Part shown: positions 58,823 through 64,000 of the stretch, piece by piece
Layout of the letters: each line of letters opens with the position of its first letter
Position numbering within the stretch: the first letter of the stretch is position 1
NCBI GenBank assembly: GCA_937958995.1
Contig: CALGAP010000005.1
Location: 248,001 to 312,000 of the forward strand
Origin: an uncultured Chitinophagaceae bacterium
GTDB lineage: Bacteria; Bacteroidota; Bacteroidia; Chitinophagales; Chitinophagaceae
Reading direction: 5' to 3'
Length of the DNA: 64,000 nucleotides
The notes under the pieces: generated by a model
The model's input: the letters and a program-made list of their open reading frames with translations, nothing else
Told to the model about the DNA's origin: nothing
The model's database searches: none
Position numbers and translations under genes: made by a program

Positions 58823-61108
58823 ATGGGAAAAGAATCAACAGACATCAGCAAATGCCCCTTTCACAACGGCAGTTTGAAACAGAATGTGGCCGGTGGGGGT
58901 ACGAGGAACCGTGATTGGTGGCCCGACCAGCTGAGATTGAACGTGCTTCGCCAGCATTCTTCGCTGTCGAACCCGATGGACAAGGATTTTGATTATGCAA
59001 AGGAATTTCAGAGCCTCGATCTCGAAGCGGTGAAGAAAGATCTTCATGCTTTGATGACCGACTCGCAGGACTGGTGGCCTGCCGATTTTGGTCACTATGG
59101 TCCTCTCTTCATCCGCATGGCCTGGCACAGCGCCGGAACATATCGCGTGCATGATGGACGTGGTGGCGCGGGAACGGGTCAACAACGTTTTGCCCCGCTC
59201 AACAGCTGGCCCGATAACGTAAGTCTCGACAAGGCGCGCAGGTTGCTGTGGCCTATCAAACAAAAATATGGCCGCAAGATTTCCTGGGCCGACCTCATGA
59301 TACTGGCCGGTAATGTAGCGCTGGAGTCGATGGGTTTCAAAACATTTGGTTTTGCCGGCGGCCGCGTCGACGCCTGGGAAGCCGATGAAGATGTTTACTG
59401 GGGCTCGGAGCGTACCTGGCTGGGTGGTGATGTGCGCTATGCTGATGGTTCGGAAGGCGTGGAAAAAGAAGGCGGCGTGCTTTCTTCAGATGATGATGCC
59501 GATGGCCAGCAACACAGCAAACCCCGCAATCTCGAAAAACCCCTCGCCGCTGTGCAGATGGGTCTGATATATGTAAACCCCGAAGGACCTGATGGCAATC
59601 CCGACCCGATTGCTGCAGCAAAAGATATTCGTGAGACATTTGGCCGCATGGCGATGAACGATGAAGAGACTGTTGCGCTGATCGCAGGCGGTCATAGTTT
59701 TGGTAAAACCCACGGCGCTGCGCCCGCAACGCATGTTGGTCCCGAGCCCGAAGCCGCCGATCTCGAAATGCAAGGTCTTGGCTGGGCTAACAGCTATGGC
59801 ACTGGCAAAGGTCCTGACACCATCACCAGCGGTCTGGAAGTTACCTGGACAACAACTCCTACCAGGTGGAGCAATAATTTCTTTGAGAATCTTTTCAATT
59901 TCGAATGGGAGCTCACCAAGAGTCCTGCAGGCGCTCACCAGTGGGTAGCCAAAGATGCGCCGGAGATCATCCCCGATCCTTTCGATCCTAATAAGAAGCG
60001 CAAGCCCACTATGCTCACTACCGACTTATCGCTGCGCTTTGACCCCATATATGAAAAAATTTCGCGCCGCTTCCTGGAGCACCCCGAAGAATTTGCGGAT
60101 GCATTTGCGCGCGCGTGGTTCAAACTCACTCACCGCGATATGGGTCCGCGAGCACGCTACCTCGGCCCGGATGTTCCGAAAGAAGTGTTGATCTGGCAAG
60201 ATCCTATTCCGGAGGTAGATCATCCGCTGGTGGACAAGAATGATATTGCTGCGTTGAAAGCCAAAATTCTGCAATCTGGTCTCAGCGTTTCCGAACTGGT
60301 TTCTGTTGCCTGGGCTTCTGCGTCAACTTTCCGCGGCTCCGACAAACGCGGTGGCGCCAATGGTGCACGCATTCGCCTGTCGCCGATGAAGAACTGGGAA
60401 GTGAATAATCCCACGCAATTGCAGAGAGTACTAAGCAAACTGGAAGCGATTGCACAGGATTTTAACAACGCGCAAAAAGACGGCAAGAAGATTTCGATTG
60501 CCGATATCATTGTGCTGGCTGGCAGTGCTGCTGTTGAAAAAGCCGCGCAGGATGCGGGTGTTCCCATTGCAGTGCCTTTTGCACCCGGCCGCATGGATGC
60601 TACACAGGAAATGACCGATGAGCATTCGATCGGCTTCCTGGAACCCTTTGCCGACGGCTTCCGCAACTACCGCAAAGCAAAAAGCAATGTTTCTACCGAA
60701 TCGTTGCTGGTCGACAAAGCGCAGTTGCTCACCCTCACCGCTCCCGAAATGACCGTGCTGGTCGGCGGTTTGCGCGTGCTGGATGCCAACTGGAATGGTT
60801 CCAAACACGGTGTGTTCACCGACCGTCCCGGCGTGCTGAGCACCGACTTCTTTGTGAACCTGCTCGACATGCGCACAGTATGGAAAGCAGCCACTCCGGA
60901 TAAAGAGCTCTACGAAGGCAGCGACCGCAGCACCGGCAGAGTACGCTGGACTGCTACCCGCGCCGACCTCGTGTTTGGCTCCAATGCCGAGCTTCGGGCT
61001 ATTGCCGAAGTATATGGCGCCTCAGATGGGCAAGAGAAGTTTGTAAAAGACTTCGTAGCTGCCTGGGTAAAAGTGATGAACCTCGACAGGTTTGACCTGA
61101 AGAAATAG
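58823..61108 (+). CDS. katG: Catalase-peroxidase
   Basis: Bifunctional haem enzyme destroying hydrogen peroxide; 761 residues, two peroxidase-like domains. Distal residues R98, W101 and H102 are in RMAWHSAGTYR; proximal haem ligand H291 in AGGHSFGKTHGA. The Met-Tyr-Trp cross-link partners are visible: W101, Y250 (MGLIYVNPEG), M276 (RMAMND). Between W101 and Y250 there is an insertion of about 27 residues (from GVLSSDDDADGQQ) compared with the Mycobacterium enzyme, lengthening the loop that carries Tyr. It has its own terminator and an OxyR-like site upstream; no oxyR gene is in the window. Confidence 0.97.
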   Translation: MGKESTDISKCPFHNGSLKQNVAGGGTRNRDWWPDQLRLNVLRQHSSLSNPMDKDFDYAKEFQSLDLEAVKKDLHALMTDSQDWWPADFGHYGPLFIRMAWHSAGTYRVHDGRGGAGTGQQRFAPLNSWPDNVSLDKARRLLWPIKQKYGRKISWADLMILAGNVALESMGFKTFGFAGGRVDAWEADEDVYWGSERTWLGGDVRYADGSEGVEKEGGVLSSDDDADGQQHSKPRNLEKPLAAVQMGLIYVNPEGPDGNPDPIAAAKDIRETFGRMAMNDEETVALIAGGHSFGKTHGAAPATHVGPEPEAADLEMQGLGWANSYGTGKGPDTITSGLEVTWTTTPTRWSNNFFENLFNFEWELTKSPAGAHQWVAKDAPEIIPDPFDPNKKRKPTMLTTDLSLRFDPIYEKISRRFLEHPEEFADAFARAWFKLTHRDMGPRARYLGPDVPKEVLIWQDPIPEVDHPLVDKNDIAALKAKILQSGLSVSELVSVAWASASTFRGSDKRGGANGARIRLSPMKNWEVNNPTQLQRVLSKLEAIAQDFNNAQKDGKKISIADIIVLAGSAAVEKAAQDAGVPIAVPFAPGRMDATQEMTDEHSIGFLEPFADGFRNYRKAKSNVSTESLLVDKAQLLTLTAPEMTVLVGGLRVLDANWNGSKHGVFTDRPGVLSTDFFVNLLDMRTVWKAATPDKELYEGSDRSTGRVRWTATRADLVFGSNAELRAIAEVYGASDGQEKFVKDFVAAWVKVMNLDRFDLKK

Positions 61109-61128
61109 TCTTGTTATCGAGTGATCCA

Positions 61129-61163
61129 CCTGGTGCCGGGGCAGCCTGGCACCAGGATTTTTT
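61129..61163 (+). terminator. Rho-independent terminator of katG
   Basis: Perfect 9-bp stem CCTGGTGCC (61129-61137) with GGCACCAGG (61148-61156), 10-nt loop, then A and TTTTTT. It lies 21 nt past the katG stop. Confidence 0.9.
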
Positions 61164-61178
61164 GAGTGAAACGATTTC

Positions 61179-64000
61179 TTATAGCTTCTGCAATTTTTGA
61201 ACACTATTCACATACTGCCCATTCACTCTCAGGAAGTAATTGCCGGCAGGTACAGCACTCAGATCGATGATTATCCGCGTATTTCCTTTGCGCACCTGTT
61301 CCCGGCTACTCAGCACTGTCCTGCCCGTATTATCTACCACCTGCCAGGTTACGCGCTGATCCCTGGGTGAAGTAATTGATAACGTGGTAGTGTGATTAGC
61401 AGGATTGGGGAATATGTTTACGATCGTAGTCAATATTTCCGGCAAATGAATCTGCACGATCTGCGAATATGAATACATGCCATCCTTATCCACCATTTTT
61501 AATCTGTACAGCAAATACGGCGCACCAAGGCTCGCAATATTTTCATCAACATAATTATACCGGGCCTTTTGATTACTACTACCCTTTGCAACTACCTTTC
61601 CTGTTTCTCCAAAATTTCCACCCGGCAAGCTGCGCTCCACCACGAAATAATCTGTATTCACTTCGCTGCTCGTCTCCCATTTCAAATGCGATGCACCATT
61701 TTTATACTGGCCGGTAAATGTGAGCAAATTCACAGGCAACGTAATATTATCTGCTCCGAAATAGAATGAAGAGAGCGAAGTAATATTATTTACCTGCAGC
61801 ACAAAGCCCAATGTGTCATGCGCGTCGCGGAAGTCAGGACCAATCATGGTGGTGATGCCGCTAATCGCCGACTGGCAGGTATCATTGTTCTGGTGAATCA
61901 TGAGATCACTCAGTGAGTTGATATGACTTAACTCCTCGGCGGCAAGCCGATCGTATTCTTCTTTTGTAATGTAAAATCTCACCTTAACAGGCGACGAAGG
62001 AGGAAACTCCGCGTTGATAGTGATGTTTCGATCGAGATAACGTGTATAACCTCGTCGGCGCAGTTCTTTGTTGATACTGTTTTTGTAAAATGCGGTAGTC
62101 ACTTTTCCCAGCGTTTGACCATTGGCATAGATCTCCGCCACAATATCGCCGTCAGGACCCGTAATCGGCACCCAGTAGTGGCTGTTCTCTGAATCGATGG
62201 TTACAGTAGTAGCCGGAGCTACACTGTTGTCGATTCCCGCGCTGATATTGATCGTGGGAGGAATATTACTCTTTCCCCCAACATCAGCATAGCCAATAAA
62301 AGAATATTTCTGCACGCAGCCACCGCAGGCAGGTATAACGGGATTAGCAAAGCTTGGTCCTGAAGTAGTGGCTGAGCGGTCCATAATGACGTAGATATCC
62401 TTGCCATCGGCAGTAAGTGCCAGGTCGCGGAAGCGGTTGATGCTGCCAAAATAACTTGCCGTATCGGCGGCACCGATCTTTGCAATACTGTCGCCGCCTG
62501 CATACAAACGCAGCCGCACCAGCCTGCCCCATTTCAGGGAAGCCGCCACCAGCGATTTGTGCCAGCCGGGAATTAAAGTGTGTTGGTACAAATCAAGACC
62601 AGACCAGCCCTCCGAGGGCCAGCCGCCATTGCCGGGATTGGTCTGCCATATATTGGTTATCTGCGCTTCCGGTGCGGCATAGGCGGAAAACAAGGGATCT
62701 TTATAGTTATAGATCAGGGACGCTTCGCCTTGCTCATTGGTGATTTCCGGGCAACTTGACACACCTCCATTGTCGGTAAGCGGCGCACCCGCGGTAGTGC
62801 CATTATAATTGTTATCGGCGGCATACCCAATCACTATAGGATGACCATAGTTCTTTCTTCTTTCAATAATATTGATTTCATCATCACTGTAAGGGCCATG
62901 TGAAGAACCATACAGAATGTCAAGCGTGCTGTCGTACGCGAAGCCCTGGTTATTGCGAATGCCTATCGCCCAAACCGCGCTTTGAAAGCTGCCGGAATTA
63001 TAAGGATTATCATTGGGTATCCAGCCATCAAGGCCTCCTTCCCCGTCGCTCTCCAGGTTGAAGCGAAGGATTTTTCCTTCATACGACAAGCTATCCTGCG
63101 CGCGATTGGGACGCAACCTGTTCGAAAATTGTCCCGCTCCCATATCGCCCGATGCATAAAACAGGTAGTAGGTACCATCCACCGGCCCAATGATCATGCG
63201 TTGCGAATTATGGTCATTACTTCCGGGCAGCGTATCGCATAAAGAAACGGGTGAATGCAATTTGCCCGTCACCGGATCGAAAGTGAAACGCGCCAGGCGG
63301 TTTATGAAGATGCGGCCATAGGGGTCGTTTTGCGAAACGAAGGAACGCACATAAGAAACATACACATAGTTTTTCGGCGACACGGGATCGAGGAATTGCG
63401 GATGAAGCGCCATACCGGCAAATCCGCCCTGCGGGTTGGCAACACCCGCCACAGTAAACTGGCAATTAAATGATGTATCCCCCGGCAGCAGGAATGTGCT
63501 GTTTCGTGAAATATCCAGCGCGGTGTCTCTTGCTCCGCTTAAGGGGTCCATTCGGTATAACCTGTAGCCCTTCGATTCGGTAATCCATAATTTATTATCG
63601 GGACCAAGGGTGATTTCCCAGGGATCGGCGAGGGTATTCACCGTTGACAGAATGGTTTGCTTATACACTTCGCGCATGCGTCCTGCCGTCACCATCGTAG
63701 GTGCGGAGGGAGAAACAGCAATCCTGAATCCGGCCGTTCCCAGCGAAAATCCGGCCTGTCCACTTACAGCCGAGTATACCCGCACATAGTAGGTATCACC
63801 GGGTATAAGGCCGGAAGCCTGGTTGATAATACCCTGGCCGCATGACACAGGAGTCAACGCGCCGGGTGCACCCGAATATAACTGCAACATGGGACCATAC
63901 TTCAGCAGCGTGTCGCCAATATTACTCAACGTAATGGTGGCATTATGGTACGCCGCAGTAAACTTATACCACACATCATCATCAGGATCGCCCCATCCGC
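61179..64000 (-). CDS. T9SS cargo protein with glucose/sorbosone dehydrogenase-like propeller (5' end beyond window)
   Basis: The frame stays open to the window's right end, so the start is missing. Visible order (N to C): end of a repeat like those in the protein at 20296-22818 (VWYKFTAAYHNAT, GLIPGDTYYVRVYS); a six-bladed propeller of the GSDH type (ADPWEITLGPDNKLWITESK, GFAGMALHPQFLD, PDNDHNSQ-like SNDHNSQRMI, IRNNQGFAYDS); the shared module (TIDSENSHYWVPITGPDGDI, RYLDRNITINAEFP, VRFYITKEEYDRL); a T9SS-linked beta domain; and a type A sorting signal (NIFPNPANHTTTLSI) ending NSVQKLQKL. Likely surface-exposed sugar-oxidising or sugar-binding protein; whether it binds PQQ is not clear. Confidence 0.85.
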   Translation of the reverse strand, partial: GWGDPDDDVWYKFTAAYHNATITLSNIGDTLLKYGPMLQLYSGAPGALTPVSCGQGIINQASGLIPGDTYYVRVYSAVSGQAGFSLGTAGFRIAVSPSAPTMVTAGRMREVYKQTILSTVNTLADPWEITLGPDNKLWITESKGYRLYRMDPLSGARDTALDISRNSTFLLPGDTSFNCQFTVAGVANPQGGFAGMALHPQFLDPVSPKNYVYVSYVRSFVSQNDPYGRIFINRLARFTFDPVTGKLHSPVSLCDTLPGSNDHNSQRMIIGPVDGTYYLFYASGDMGAGQFSNRLRPNRAQDSLSYEGKILRFNLESDGEGGLDGWIPNDNPYNSGSFQSAVWAIGIRNNQGFAYDSTLDILYGSSHGPYSDDEINIIERRKNYGHPIVIGYAADNNYNGTTAGAPLTDNGGVSSCPEITNEQGEASLIYNYKDPLFSAYAAPEAQITNIWQTNPGNGGWPSEGWSGLDLYQHTLIPGWHKSLVAASLKWGRLVRLRLYAGGDSIAKIGAADTASYFGSINRFRDLALTADGKDIYVIMDRSATTSGPSFANPVIPACGGCVQKYSFIGYADVGGKSNIPPTINISAGIDNSVAPATTVTIDSENSHYWVPITGPDGDIVAEIYANGQTLGKVTTAFYKNSINKELRRRGYTRYLDRNITINAEFPPSSPVKVRFYITKEEYDRLAAEELSHINSLSDLMIHQNNDTCQSAISGITTMIGPDFRDAHDTLGFVLQVNNITSLSSFYFGADNITLPVNLLTFTGQYKNGASHLKWETSSEVNTDYFVVERSLPGGNFGETGKVVAKGSSNQKARYNYVDENIASLGAPYLLYRLKMVDKDGMYSYSQIVQIHLPEILTTIVNIFPNPANHTTTLSITSPRDQRVTWQVVDNTGRTVLSSREQVRKGNTRIIIDLSAVPAGNYFLRVNGQYVNSVQKLQKL

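Noticed and set aside
1..64000. CRISPR arrays, tRNA/rRNA genes, prophage or conjugative elements
   Set aside because: No regularly spaced repeats, no cloverleaf-like T-arm sequences outside genes, and no integrase, transposase, terminase or relaxase proteins were seen.

Overview
The window reads as chromosomal DNA of a Bacteroidota, most likely a Chitinophagaceae-type soil or plant-associated bacterium. The signs are secreted proteins ending in a type IX secretion (T9SS) C-terminal sorting domain, GH92 and GH43 glycosidases, propeller/His_kinase and LytTR signalling pairs, TTTG-N20-TAnnTTTG type promoters, little Shine-Dalgarno signal, and intergenic repeats typical of these genomes. No rRNA, tRNA, CRISPR array, integrase or transposase was seen.

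Layout. 1-2.8 kb: tandem M14 carboxypeptidase-like genes, the first apparently lacking active-site residues. 3.0-9.1 kb: GH43 lipoprotein, DUF2231-Rieske membrane protein, P1/DmpA peptidase, and a GMC dehydrogenase with its gluconate-2-dehydrogenase subunit 3 partner. 9.2-15.5 kb: PAS histidine kinase, an alpha/beta hydrolase with an altered nucleophile elbow, and a LytTR two-component operon whose sensor is split by a frameshift. 15.8-16.5 kb: decayed MddA-like methyltransferase. 16.7-19.3 kb: EF-G-like GTPase and a coiled-coil protein. 19.6-22.8 kb: T9SS repeat protein split by a frameshift. 22.9-28.9 kb: two small export-type proteins and two tandem paralogous TPR-kinase/LuxR-regulator pairs, one kinase frameshifted and the other with no recognisable N-terminus. 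28.9-37.0 kb: housekeeping genes dnaG, plsY, prmA, pnp and rpsO, plus an M48 lipoprotein and a DUF3052 protein. 37.2-41.4 kb: three glycosyltransferases and an FtsE-like ATPase. 41.5-43.3 kb: PAS kinase plus CheY-like regulator. 43.3-45.9 kb: small envelope proteins. 46.1-53.2 kb: a giant eight-repeat T9SS protein, GH92 mannosidase and a DUF1624 membrane protein. 53.6-58.5 kb: gene relics, a CRTAC1 (VCBS/ASPIC) lipoprotein, DUF3179 and SMP-30 proteins. 58.8-61.1 kb: katG behind an OxyR-like site. 61.2 kb to the end: a T9SS glucose/sorbosone-dehydrogenase-like protein that runs off the window.

The organism invests in glycan and peptide breakdown at the cell surface and in many sensor kinases. 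The most unusual feature is the density of broken genes (three single-frameshift genes and four relics) interleaved with several families of short dispersed intergenic repeats. No self-contained new defence or mobile system was found. The best leads are the loss of active-site residues in two hydrolase-like proteins, a module shared by two T9SS proteins, the duplicated two-component array, and the repeat families.
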